Of a DNA stretch of 64,000 bases, positions 23,360-35,208 are shown in pieces; position 1 is the stretch's first letter; each line of letters starts with the position of its first letter. The stretch spans positions 18,935,271 through 18,999,270 of the forward strand of contig OZ005608.1 in the NCBI GenBank assembly GCA_963930655.1. Direction: 5' to 3'. The position numbers and the translations under genes were made by a program. The notes below the pieces were generated by a model. It made no database searches. It had not been told where the DNA came from and worked only from the letters and a program-made list of their open reading frames with translations. The DNA comes from Myrica gale (taxonomy: Eukaryota > Streptophyta > Magnoliopsida > Fagales > Myricaceae).

Positions 23360-24060
23360 TATTATTTTTTATTTAATTACGGATCACTATTTATTATTAT
23401 TGATGTTTATTAATGTGAGTATTATATTGTTTTTATAATAGTACGTGTTATATAATATTTTCTAAGATTTTTGTTTTTGTTTTTGTTTTAAAAATCGATT
23501 ATGTTACCACCGTTCGATCGGCATCTTCAGCGATCGATCAGTTGTTGTTAAACCGATCAATCGTTCAATACCACTATTCGATCGTCAATATTAAAAATAA
23601 AAATATTGATCGATCAGTAACGTATACGATTGATCAGTGGAGAAATAGACGATCGGTCGTCAGATTACACCGATCGATTAGTTACTTAATCAACATTACA
23701 TCACTGAAATAAATGACCGATCCATCACTAAGTTCTCACCAATCGATCAGTTACTTAATCAATGTTCAATCGCTGAAATAAATGACCGATCGATCGCTGT
23801 TTCAACCGCTCCATCACTACGTTTTCACCGACCGATCGGTAAAAGTACCGATCGATCATTAGATTTAGTGACGAAAATTTCCGGCACTAAAAAATTTTCG
23901 TGACGAAATTCGGGTTTTGTCACGAAATACATTTTGTGACGCTCTTTCACTGACGGAGCTCGTGACGAAAGAATTTCGTCACTAATACTTTTTGTGACGA
24001 AATTTTGACTTTTAGTGACAAAATGTTCTGTCACTAAAAGTCAATTTTTTCGTAGTGACT

Positions 24061-25200
24061 CGAGACAAGAGTTGTAAGAAAATTTTTGGGGTTCTCTACC
24101 TGAGAGGTTTAGACCACAAGTGACTGCCATAAAGGAAAGCGAGGATATTCATCAAGTCAAAATAGAGGAGTTAGTAGGTTCTCTACAAATATACGAACTC
24201 ACTCTTCCTTTGACTCAAGAGGTACAATGTCATGGGTGAAAAGGGTTCCGTCACATCAAATCCGAGTGTCCTAATTTCTTGAAGAAGTCCAAAGATAAGG
24301 CAATAAACGTCTCTTTTGAGTGATGATGAAACTAAATCTATAGCCACTAATGATAATTCATCATTTGAAGAGATGCCTTTAGCTTAAATAATTTTGACAT
24401 TGAGAGTGATGATCTCTTAGACTCATCACATGTGGATTCAGATGATCTTCATTGTCTTTATGAGCAATTATTTGTGGAGAGTTTGAGAATTTAAAAGTAG
24501 ATTAATGGAACTCTTAAGAGAATCGATTTGTCGGAACAAGATAAAAAGGATTTTGTTAGAAAATTAGATGAGCATGTTAATCTTGTAAATGACTTAGAAA
24601 AATGCAAGACATCTCTAAAAACACAAGTCAGTTCATTAAAAATAGAACTTGAACATGCTAGATCTGAGCTACATAATTTGTCTAGGGGCAAAGAAAGTAG
24701 ATAAAATGTTGAGTTTAGATGTCTTGGATTTAACAAATCTAATGCTCATATTTCTACTTTTACTAAAACTATATTTGCTCTAGCTATTGTGGAAGAAAAG
24801 TTGCAAATGTTGAAGTGGCCCGAAATCAAGTAAAACATAAAGTTTCGGCTGACAAACTACCTTTCGGTCATTTTCCATATCAGCTTTTATTTTATATTTT
24901 TATGGTAAGGTTGGACAAGTTAGATCTAAATATTATGGGTTGATATATCAAAATGTAAATTCTATTGGTATGACATCTAAGCATGCACATAATAGCTTGT
25001 TTAGTCAAGTTAGTAATCTTACTAAGCAAGTTGTGCTTATTAACAGAAATGTAGAATATTTGACAAAGACTACTCCATTCATCTAGGGTGCAACACTCCA
25101 CCGCTTCGCCTAGCAGCATGACGCTTTCTAAAAATGTTTGGATAAAAAGAAAACTAACCATTAAATACGTTTGGATAGTTTGCATATGTATCAAATTGGT
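24061..25200 (+). pseudogene. Copia gag, second part, after the CACTA insertion
   Basis: Continues the gag interrupted at 20367. A frame with shifts reads KFLGF/ILRSLPERF-like sequence, then VTAIKESEDIHQVKIEELVG and SLQIYELTLPLTQEVQCHG. A CCHC zinc knuckle with one Cys replaced by a stop follows (CHG-stop-KGFRHIKSECPNF, near 24228-24275). Then comes a Lys/Glu-rich coiled coil with the stretch VNDLEKCKTSLKTQVSSLKI. Coding signal fades by about 24.8-25.2 kb and no protease or integrase follows. Joining across the ACT duplication restores the gag register of the family. Confidence 0.75.
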
Positions 25201-25700
25201 TCTAATATCTCTATGAATTTAATATTTCTGTAAATCTTGTTTTGATTAAGAATGTGCATTTGTGAAATTTTTGCATACTCTATATAAATGCATTTAAATT
25301 TTTAAGAAAACTTATAGGGATTTGTGCAATTCATATGAATTAACTTTTGGGTAGTATATTTGTGTTTCTAATAATGTTGAGAGGTTGGATAAATGCTCGA
25401 GCGATCTTGATGTTTTGTTAAACTTTTGTTATCTCGTATTTTTCTTTTGTCTTTAGATATATTTCTAATATTCATTCACGGGTTAGGAACTTGATATTAT
25501 TTACGCTTCTCATTTATCTCTAATGGTTAAACCCATCTCTAACTTCTCCACCTTTTTATCATTTCCTTCCCACTCAAATTTCTTCCAATCTTTGTGAAAT
25601 CCATTGAGCTTTGTTCAACTTCTCATCTTCGTTCCATTTTAAAGTAAGAACCTCTATTTTATTTCAGCTATTTCGTTGTTTTCGTTAATATAAAAGTTTT
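25201..25700. other. Spacer between Copia gag remnant and CACTA 2
   Basis: AT-rich sequence, no open frame of note. The CACTA 2 target duplication GGT begins at 25701. Confidence 0.4.
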
Positions 25701-27429
25701 GGTCACTACAAAATAACCGACCTATAGCAGCGGTCGGAGGTCAAAAAACCGCTGCTATAGCATATAGCAGTGACCGCCGCTATATACCCGTCGGCATAGG
25801 TGTATAGCGGCGGTTATGGTGACCGCTGGTGAAAACTTGTGGTCTGTAGCCGCGGTTTAAACCGCCGCTATATGCCCAAACCACGGTTTAGGTTTTGCGC
25901 GGAAGGTCTTTAGCGGCGGTTATCAGACCGCCGCTATAGGTTTTAGTGGCGGTCACGTGACCGTGGCTGTAGTGATATAGCGGCGGTCACGTGACCGCGA
26001 CTGTAGGGTTATAGCGGCGGTCACGTGACCGCGGCTATAACTGTAGAGCCGCGGTCATATGACCGCTGCTATTGCCCTTGACATTTGTTACATGACCGCT
26101 GCTATACATGTTGCTTTTTGTTTTTATTTTGATTTAATATTCAAATTTTTTTTACCTCTTTATGTAGTTGTTGTGAATCATTGAGCTTCCTCAAATGTTT
26201 GATTAATTTGGTGATTCTAAAACATTTTTCATTCAAATCCATAGTAGAAACCGTTGCTATAAAACCAATTGTAACCAATCTATTGATTCAAATTGATTTC
26301 AGAACAAATTAATAATCTCGAAAATAACTTGTTTCCAAGAATCTAGAACTAAAGAAGAAAAATGGGTTTCACTTGTTTAGATATCTCCCTATTCTAGAGA
26401 CCCCTTTTGTACAACTAATTATTTTTTTACAACTCTTAGCTACTTCCTAAATTAAAGAATCTCTAGTAACAACCTAATGACACAGAATTTTTCCAACTCT
26501 CAAACACTAACACGACCCATAGACATCTTGGTTCAGAACAAATTTTTCCAACACTAACACTAACAACTGGAGCTCCTTAGAACATTATATAGAGTCCAGC
26601 TCTACTTAATCAACAGAGATACACAGTTTAACATAGACATCTTGGTCCGAACATTTTTTGTCAAGCTGCCTCTCAGCTCACTAGTCATGCTGGGTCTACA
26701 AATCCATAAGGCCAAGTAAATCAACGAGTGGCAATTACAAAATGGCAGATAGGACATCAAAATTTATGTTTGGCCTATAACACCTTGTGGCATTGGAGCA
26801 TTGTGTAATTTCGAAGACAAGATATTATACTCCCTTACACATATCCTTCAGATTAGTACACCTCATGCAGACTATTTGTTGTGGAAATTTCTCTATCCTA
26901 ATCCAATATACGCTTAAAACCTTCAATAGTTTCACTGTCTCTGCGTCTCTTGAAGACCCCAATTCCCATGGCATGGTAGCTCACATTCGTTCACGAATGT
27001 TTTCTTGGCCTTTCTTCCTCCTCTCTATGTTTTACCTCTAATGCTCGGTTAGAGCAAGCAAAGCAAAATGTGTATTGTCTTAGCCTGGAATCTAAAAAAA
27101 GAAAATATGTTTTGATGTGTTGGAGACTACCAACTTTTTTTGGAAATTGACCAACCGGTGCTTCTTTATCACTTAGCTGGCCTCCAATAACTTCTGAACT
27201 GAGTTTTCTTATATGATAATTCCAAGCACCATTTCAGACATGCACACCAAAGTAGAAGATAGATTATCAAGTAGAAACTTGGATGCCAATTATGCAATTA
27301 GAGCTATTCCAACAAATCTACACAGTTGACCTACATTATTGGCTTCCAGATGTTCTTCAGAATCCAGAATCCCTTCACCTACACTACTGCAATACCATAA
27401 GCTAGTTAAAATCCTAAGAGACGTTACCA

Positions 27430-27562
27430 TTTACCTGGATTCAATTGCATAAGTTTCGGATCCTCTTAGGAAAGTGCGGCGCCACCAAATCTGGAAGGCT
27501 TTGCTTAGATTAGGGCACTCAGTGCCATGCTTGGAGAAACACTGAAACCATTCCATAAACAA
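27430..27562 (-). pseudogene. Possible captured host exon inside CACTA 2
   Basis: Minus strand, from ATG at about 27567: MLFMEWFQCFSKHGTECPNL, then SKAFQIWWRRTFLRGSETYA, then IESR directly before a good donor (AG|gtaaat at 27434-27429). It is preceded on the minus strand by a plausible acceptor (caatttag). The peptide is of ordinary, non-repetitive composition and does not resemble transposase. I do not recognise the family. CACTA elements are known to carry host gene pieces, so a captured exon is the most likely reading. A chance open frame is the alternative. Confidence 0.35.
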
Positions 27563-27609
27563 CATTTAAACTAAATTGACAATTTACAGAGGGATCCCAT
27601 GGGGTAGAA

Positions 27610-28050
27610 ATTAACAGATTAACTTGGCCATATTATATGAGAGAGGGAGAGATCGGGACTGAGTGCAGTGAGAGAGGGAGAGACTAGGAGGGAGGAAGGG
27701 AGGCGGCCGGGAGCACTGACCAGTGGACGTTCGAAGGAGGGGAGGCAGAGTGAGAGTGGGAGGCTGGCGTCGCCGGAGGGAGGCAGCAGGCTGGCGTCGG
27801 GACTCCGGACTCGGAAGGTGAGCAGCGCGTCGGGAGAGAGAAGGGGGAAGAAAATACGGAGAGGGGTTTCCGGGAAATTTTTTGCGCCTTCTAAATGCTT
27901 CATTTTTTTTAAATTCGCTAAGGGTGAAACGGCGCCGTTTCACCCTCAGCGATTTTTTTTTTAAATTGTCCTGCCCAGCGCCTGGGCCTGGATCTTGGGG
28001 CGGGCCTGGGCCTGGGTCTTGGGTTGGGCCTTGTTTGAAGGGGGCGGGCT
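27610..28050 (-). promoter_or_regulatory. CT-rich leader and promoter-like block inside CACTA 2
   Basis: On the minus strand this reads as a plant promoter and 5' leader. A GGGCC/GCCCA-rich segment (27960-28050) is followed by the palindrome AACGGCGCCGTTT (27928-27940), then about 250 bp of CT-rich, GC-balanced sequence unlike the surrounding AT-rich DNA. It lies directly upstream of the possible captured exon at 27430-27562, so the two may be one captured gene 5' end. A similar CT-rich block sits at 39057-39430. Confidence 0.4.
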
Positions 28051-28109
28051 GGGCTTAACATATGTGAAAAAAAATATAATTTAAAACTATAATGTTTTCT
28101 TTTACAACA

Positions 28110-28560
28110 TAATTGTATTGAAGTTTTTATAATACATGATATGTACTTTAATTACATAAGTTAAATTCACAATATCTTTTTTTGAAATAAATAATATGTC
28201 CTAATTAATTAGTCTTATATTACAAATTATTCAAATATAATTTCTAATTATAAATATAATAATAAATAATTTCTAAACTACTTAGATATAATCAATAAAT
28301 ATTCAATTACCATAACACCTATGACTAGATATTATGTTATGTATTTTAATTGCATAAGCTAATTAATCTTACAATATCTTTTTGTTTGAAATTAAATAAT
28401 ATGTCATAATGAAATATTATTATATTACTAATTATTACAAATATATATGCTCATTCTAAGCATATGATAATAGATGTCTAAACTACTTAGATTTAGTCAA
28501 TAAAAATATAATTACCATAACAATCATAGATATAACTTTCATAACATTATTTCTAATTAT
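28110..28560. repeat. Diverged AT-rich tandem duplication inside CACTA 2
   Basis: Two units of about 205 bp, near 28130-28335 and 28336-28545. They share words in the same order: attacataagttaa / attgcataagctaa, cacaatatctttt / tacaatatctttt, aataatatgtc, ctaaactacttaga, tcaataaa, ttaccataacacc / ttaccataacaatc. The divergence is considerable, so this is an old duplication. Confidence 0.6.
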
Positions 28561-29039
28561 ATATAACAACTTCAATGTTTATAACACTCTCTCAAATTCC
28601 ATATTTTATTAACTAGGTCTCCTAATTTTTTTTAAACATGTGACAAAATAAAATTATGTATTAAAAGGAATAAATTAATTATTAACATTAAATAACATAT
28701 ACTTTTTTAGTTTTCTATTTTTTTAATTTTTTTTTTCAATTATACCTATAGCGGCGGTCACTGTAAGACCGCCGCTATAGGTATACCTTTCGCAGCGGTT
28801 TGTTTCAAAACCGCTGCTAAAGGTACGAGATACAGCGGCGGTCGCTGTGACCGCCGCTGTACACACGATTTTTTTAGCAGCGCTTGCGGACACAAGCGCT
28901 GCTAAAACAAAATCCTATAGCGGCGGTCAGTACGTCCGCTGCTATAGACACGAAAAATTTTCCCTCCAGCGGCGGTCATGATGATCGCGGCTAAAACGTG
29001 ATCTATAGCAGCGGCTTTAAGGTCTGTAGCGACGGTTCC

Positions 29040-31359
29040 TGTCACGCCCCAAACCACAAAGGCTAGAGGGTGACTAACTTGCAATAAACAATTATACTTT
29101 TGATTTAAAACATATCTAATAATAAATGCGGAATAAACTCAATATAAAAATTTCAATAAATCTCTCTTAATAAAACTTAAAAAAAAACTCTTTCAGACAC
29201 AAAGACAAATCTAAACATGATTTGACTCATACTAGAGTCAAACATTTATTCTCATAATCACTCAGCTACCCGCCCACATGACATCTAATCCTGACTATCG
29301 ACACGCTCCTGATCAACATCTGAAAATAAGGAAAACAATAGGGGGTGAGTTCGACAACTCAGTAAGCAAAATCATTATGCAAGTGTATATCCCATGAGCC
29401 ACACTGTAACAGTAAGAGATAGAATATTTAAAATCTTTCTAAACTGTTGAAAGTTGTTTTTGACAATTTCAATGAAACACACAATTTTAAATAAAACAAC
29501 TTTATCTATATAACATAATACTATAGAAAATCAGTTTTATCTGTATAAGAAAATCCCTTTAGCAATAACTATGGGTCACGTTTACCCTCGTGACAGGGTT
29601 GTGCAGTTGCTACCTAGTTTGGGGATCAGCCAAACTAAGCCAATACTATGGGTAGAATTCTTCCTTAGTAAGGTTTGGCCATGTCCAAGTGTGCACTCGG
29701 TAAGAATCTACAAAAAAAGCCACTCCGTTTCCAGAATGGGTGCACTCAATGGGTTGCAATTGGTACCAATGCGCTCTCTCTGTAACTCTGGGCCTCAGGG
29801 TTTGAAAATACATAACATATCATAAAATAAACTTTACTTTGAACTTTGCATCTGTCTCCTCTTTTCATGAAATACATGCATAAAATCTTGAATAATAATA
29901 AATACCAAAACCTTTGATTTCAATCAATGAAAACATCATAAAATATCATGCACAAATCTTGAATTACAATAAATATTGAAAAGCTTTGTTTTAAATATTG
30001 AAAACATCATGAAATATCATTGGACATAAAAATAGCTCATGTTTACACATTTCATGCTATAATCTTTAACAATTTTATCAAAAATATAATGCACATAAAA
30101 CTCCGAGGGTTTTCATTAAAACATGCAATTTCTCAAATATCACCTCGGTCTTTTAGAAAAATCTAGCATAATAACCCCGCTTACCTGGATCTTCAAGCAA
30201 ATAAGCCTCTGACTTAGCACCTATCAATACAAAATTTAACGTATTATAATACGCTCAAACGGAAATACAAATGAAACTCTAAATCTGCCCGACAGGATTA
30301 ATCCGAAATTAACTGGTCAGATTCTAAAATATATCTTACCTATCTCAATTATCCCTAAAATCCCCTAATTAAACTATGTTCTTCCCTAGGATGTTAAGAA
30401 TATACCTGTAAAATTTCATATCCAAATTCCTAGTACAACTCAGTTAATAAAATCAACATTTAACTCTGTTCACGGAGACAAACTATACCCTGAATAATTC
30501 GGTACTCATCACTTCCAAAAATTCATAAAGATCTATTAAGATATCCAAAAATCCCGAAATTAATACCAAAGATTTATATATGGGTTATACTAATACTCAT
30601 AAAATTGCATGCCGAAATTTGAATCTTATCTATGTCATCCGGTTCAAAATTCAAATCTGTATCAATGAATCTTTCTCAGCAATTCCGATTTCTCTAAACC
30701 TAATTTCCGGATTTTTGAAACTATACCAATACATCTCCAAAAATTACGAAACTTTAACTAGGTCCTCCTGCAGATGTCTAGTAGGCAATATCTAAAAATA
30801 AGAATTTTTAGATGTCTAAAGTCGGCTATAAAAATATAATTAGATCTACTACTTAGATCAAGAACCTAATTTTTCCTTAAACAAATCTTGAACCCAAATT
30901 TCAATTATTTCAAGAACCCCATTAAAACTATTTCGAAAATCTTGAAATAATTAGGGCTAGATCTAGACACCCTATGATTTGATCTCTCATAAAAAAATAC
31001 AAATATAATATCAAGAAATTCGAAATACCTGAATTTACTTCAAGAAATTTCGTCTAGATTGTTGAAAGCAAGAAAACCCTTCTTTTTCCTCTTGTTAGTG
31101 TAAAATCAAAGTGTGTAAAAATTAAAACCAATGTGTAAATCTATATATAGACTCACACTAGTAATAGAGTCCCTTTTGAACTCTAAAACTTTTATTTTAA
31201 AATAATCATAAAATCTTTCAAATTTTAAAAAGGTTTGACTAGGTCAAAGATAAAAATTCAACTATTTTAAATGAATTAAACTCAAATTTAAAGAAGACAT
31301 TTCAAATATCAAATAACAAATTCAAATAAATTTTAAAAATAGAAGTCTTGGATGTTACA
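29040..31359 (-). mobile_element. Solo LTR (2320 bp) nested in CACTA 2, TSD GTTCC
   Basis: Begins tgtcacgccccaaacc and ends gtcttggatgttaca, i.e. TG...CA on either strand. Perfect 5-bp duplications GTTCC lie at 29035-29039 and 31360-31364. On the minus strand it reads TGTAACATCC...GGGGCGTGACA, the terminal pattern of long Ty3/Gypsy (Tekay/Del-like) LTRs. A TATATATAG box near 31141-31149 would suit transcription on the minus strand. No polyprotein or primer-binding site lies between the duplications, so this is a single LTR left after LTR-LTR recombination. Confidence 0.85.
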
Positions 31360-31723
31360 GTTCCTGACCGCCGCTATAGACCAGAGATTCTAGCAACGCT
31401 GTTATAACTATACTTTTAGCGGCGGTCATAGAGACCGCTGCTACAGGTATCCTCTTGAGCCGCGTTTTTTTGCTAACCTTGGCCATATGAGGGTGGCTAA
31501 AAAGACCGCCGCTATAGACCCTCATATGGCCGCGGTTAGCGAAAAAACGCTGCTAAAGAGGATACCTGTAGCAGCGGTCTGTATAGCGGCTATAGGTGAC
31601 CGCCGCTATAGACCCCCTACAGCCGCGATTTTTGCAAAACGCCGCGGAAAACACCATGTGGCGGCAGTTTTAGCGACCGCCGCTAAAAGACCGCCGCTAT
31701 AAACTTGTTTTTTTGTAGTAGGT

Positions 31724-34700
31724 GTTCTTCGATTATTTTTTAAACATATCCGTCAAAATGAGGTTGCTTTGTTTTGAATCATTTTCTTTTGGATTTCTTA
31801 TAAGGTTCTATTAGGTTCTGTATTGAATGTACTTGTTTTAAACTCCTCAATCAATCCCTTAATCATTTTTCGAAATCTAGGGTTCATATATTGGGTTTTC
31901 CAAAATTAGTTTGATTTTGACTCCAATCTAACAAATTTTCATAGGGTTTTTATGTTTTAGGTATTTCTAAACATCTTTAGTAGCTATTCAACGAAGTACA
32001 TTTTGTTTACAATGAAATATACGTATTTCTTCAAAAATACTTATCTTACGGGTTGAAAGCTTTGAAATGAATATTTTCTTTTTAAAATGCTGTTACGTTC
32101 TGCAACCTGTTCACATGTATTTTTTTTAATGGATTTCATTTCTCTTATTTAGGGAATCAACAATGTTGTATTATATATCTCCATGGATATTTTTGTAAAT
32201 TCTGAGCACATGAGAATAAGTGTACAACTTATAATGTTTAGCTGTTATCAAACTTGGATATTTTGTCTATTATTTCAGATGCATCTTGTCGAAAGGTTGC
32301 TGCTAGAAAAATGAAAAATATTGCCTTTGTTTAACTATTTTGAATTGCCTGATATTCTGTGATATTCTTGAAAGTTTTTTTTTTATGTTAAATTGTGAAA
32401 TCTTGTGATATAGTTCTTTACTGCATATATGTGGCAATTTTCAGATATAAGTGTTATGATCACTTGGTTTGTTGAGTATGATTTAAAGAAAATGAATCAC
32501 AATAAAATTATTTGTTCTGAGTCATGTTAAGTTGTGTATAATACATGAAACTCTCTACTAAATGTTATTTAATGCATATTGACAGTATTTGGGAAAGATA
32601 TAAGATGTATTAAATCTAGTAATCTTGTTATCATTCTTTCATAGATCTTAAAGCTTTTATCTTTCGACCATTTGAGGTTTCATATTACATAAAATTGTCC
32701 TCTATTACACACTTTGCACTTTATATACATGTTTTGTGCATAATCAATTTGAAAATGAAAATGATTTTTTTTCTTTCTTTCATGATTTTCAAAATGAGTT
32801 CATATAGTTTTGTTGAGGCTGCTAGTAATATGGATGACTAACCCCTTTGTCTATTCGTGACAAAAAGGGAGAGAGTTGTTGCATGTTTTGCAAATGGGGA
32901 CAAAGCTGTTGAATTCATTGTAAGAGTTAAACCATTGAGGGGGAGAGTTGGTTAATTGAGCTGAAGAGGATTTATTGGCTGAATCTAATGCAGAAATGGA
33001 CAAGTGAACCCTTTGGTCAATTGTGACAGAAATGAGGAGTAAGTATTCGAGCGGTAAAGAACGGTTACAAGAACCCTGTTGAAAATGATCGAACGGTTAG
33101 ATTGCAACAATGTCCAAACGCGTATGTAACCGCTGGAACAGGTTTTTTATTTTGCATTTTTTTTAAATCAAATTTTTTAAAAAAATATTTTCGATTAAGT
33201 TAAACCGTTTAAGATAATACAAAACGGTGCGTTTGAGTTAAAGCATCTGAACAACACAATAGACCATTAAAAAGTTGTTACACTAAACTGACTAGTACAT
33301 TTTTTAAATCCAAAATCACCCATGCTATACCTTAAAACAACCCCAAACATGCCTACACAAATTCTAAACATCTACATCGATCAAAACAAAGGGATTTAAA
33401 GCAAAATCTATCAAAACAAGACTAAAATACAAGAAAAATTTATAAACTAAAAATAAATGCTAAAAATGTAGAAAAAAACTACTTTTAATCAGTTATAAGT
33501 GATTAAAACATTGACCTAAAGTATTTCAATGCTAGGAAACGCTAATTCTATGGTAGAAATTAGAGTGAGTGATTGAGAAAAACGATTGTGAGAAATGAGC
33601 AATAATGTTGAGAATTGTTCTTATTTTCGAATCACCGTTTCAATGCGTATGTCCCCATTTAAAATAACTATCATAAATCGTCCACACACTATGGCTGTAA
33701 ACTTTTGGTCTTTTCGAATAGTTCACTTTCTCTTGAAAAAATCTAATAGAAACGTTCGAACAATTATAACAGGAAATAATTGTCGTTGACACGACATACA
33801 TTTACTGCGGTAGGTTGAAAAAGGCGTTCTAACGCGTTATGCTGTTTTGGGACGATACTATTCTATTCCAAATAATCAGCCTTATTTAGACAAATTTCCA
33901 TCCAAAACAAAAACTTGTCTAACCCGTATTTAGGGACGAAATTTATGGCATCTTAAATTTTCAGGTTTTCTTTTAAGTAGATTACCCGGCCCATTTTCAC
34001 ATCCATTCTCCGCCGTTCCTCCCTAAGCGCGCCTCCTACCGTCCTACGTTTCTCCATTTATCGGCTCTCAATGTTATTTGCATCAAGATAAACGATAGTA
34101 AAAAACAAAAACGACCTACAGTATATGAATGTACTGAGCCTCTGGTCCGTAGGTATTGTTATCCCCGGTTCGTGTAAGGGGCCTTCATGGTTGTGCTCCT
34201 AATAGAACATAAACATCATGTGAGGAGTTTGCAATTTTGGGTACTGGCCTATTTATTGCGATTTCTCCACTTTAGAATCCGATATTCGGAAGGCTGGTAC
34301 TGAAATGAAGGAAAACTTAATAGCATTGCCACTTATTTGTTCGTGTGGTTGGGCAGGAGGCTGCACCAAAATATAAAACAGTTACAAAGAGGCGACACTC
34401 GACAGCAATCAGAGATTCAGATGGGTTTAATGCTAGTTCATGTCATTTTGAGTCCAATCTGGAGGAAACTTTGTCGTGTGCTTGTAGTTAGAACCAAAAG
34501 TTAGTAACATGCATGGTGCTGTTCCTATTCACAAGTGACCAGCTCTGTGATTCACAGAAATATATTTTCATAAATGGGACAAGCACTCTCCGATAACAGT
34601 AGGAACATAACAGAAGTCCCGGACAAAGTAAAACTTGACTTGAGTTGAGGTAACTGAATTGAATGTCAGTATGGAAAATGTGAGTACTCAGATTCTGTGT

Positions 34701-34870
34701 TCAAACTATCCGTGATTCTGATACGTTATAATACCAAAGAAAAAAGTACAACAACCAATAAAAAGAAGGGTGGGTTAAACAAGCATTAGTAAAGTGCCGA
34801 CGCAAATGCTTCACCTCGCTATAGCATGCTTAATGAGACAAAAATGTAAAAGCTACCAAGTTATTCAATG
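31724..34870. other. Spacer downstream of HDA6, no gene seen
   Basis: AT-rich DNA without supported genes. A stretch near 32850-32950 (tcgtgacaaaaagggagag) resembles the region before the 3' LTR of some Copia elements, but nothing next to it confirms this. 33.9-34.2 kb is less AT-rich. The HDA6 3' flank begins immediately right of this region, and its terminator or poly-A signals could lie in the last few hundred bases (34.5-34.87 kb). Confidence 0.4.
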
Positions 34871-35171
34871 TCAAGAGGGTGGATGCTCCTCGCCTTTATC
34901 TTCATCCATTTCATGGACTACATCTCTGCACACAATCACATTGAACAATATCTCAGATAGAGAATAATTAAAGAAGGCTACATTTTGATCACCTCGTACT
35001 TCCTTAGATCTCCCAATCTAGGGCAACAAATAACTGCCAGGTGTCTGATCCTAGTCCTTAGCCAACAAGGCCAACCACTTTAAACAACCCTCCTTAAGCT
35101 AGTCATGAAACTCTCGTTTTGAGTTGGGAAGTTGAACTAGGCTGATGTGTATTTCATTAAACACTATGATC

Positions 35172-35208
<37 letters not shown>

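Larger units (their letters stand above)
20368..24057. mobile_element. CACTA (En/Spm) element 1, non-autonomous, TSD ACT
   Basis: 3690 bp. Left end CACTACTAGAAAAATGAC, right end (reverse complement) CACTACGAAAAAATTGAC, both continuing TTTTAGTGAC. It is flanked by the 3-bp duplication ACT at 20365-20367 and 24058-24060. Subterminal regions carry repeated GTGACGAAAT words near both ends. Large arrays of a palindromic word, (A)CCGATCGATCGGT and variants, fill about 20540-22430 and 23510-23870. In En/Spm elements such arrays bind the TNPA-type protein. The interior holds only a relic of transposase-like coiled-coil sequence and a nested foldback MITE. It sits inside a Copia gag. Confidence 0.93.
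25704..31720. mobile_element. CACTA (En/Spm) element 2, TSD GGT, with nested solo LTR
   Basis: 6017 bp including a 2.3-kb nested LTR. Left end CACTACAAAATAACC; right end (reverse complement) TACTACAAAAAAAC, so the terminal CACTA has decayed to TACTA on that side. The 3-bp duplication GGT lies at 25701-25703 and 31721-31723. Both subterminal regions (25725-26110 and 28740-29035 plus 31365-31700) are packed with TATAGCGGCGGTCA / TGACCGCCGCTATA words in both orientations. This array is unrelated to that of CACTA 1. No transposase is recognisable in the interior (26.1-28.7 kb), which is AT-rich apart from a CT-rich block and a possible captured exon. Confidence 0.92.

Noticed and set aside
32850..32950. 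tcgtgacaaaaagggagag, similar to the pre-LTR region of some Copia elements
   Set aside because: A single short resemblance without polypurine tract, LTR or coding sequence around it.
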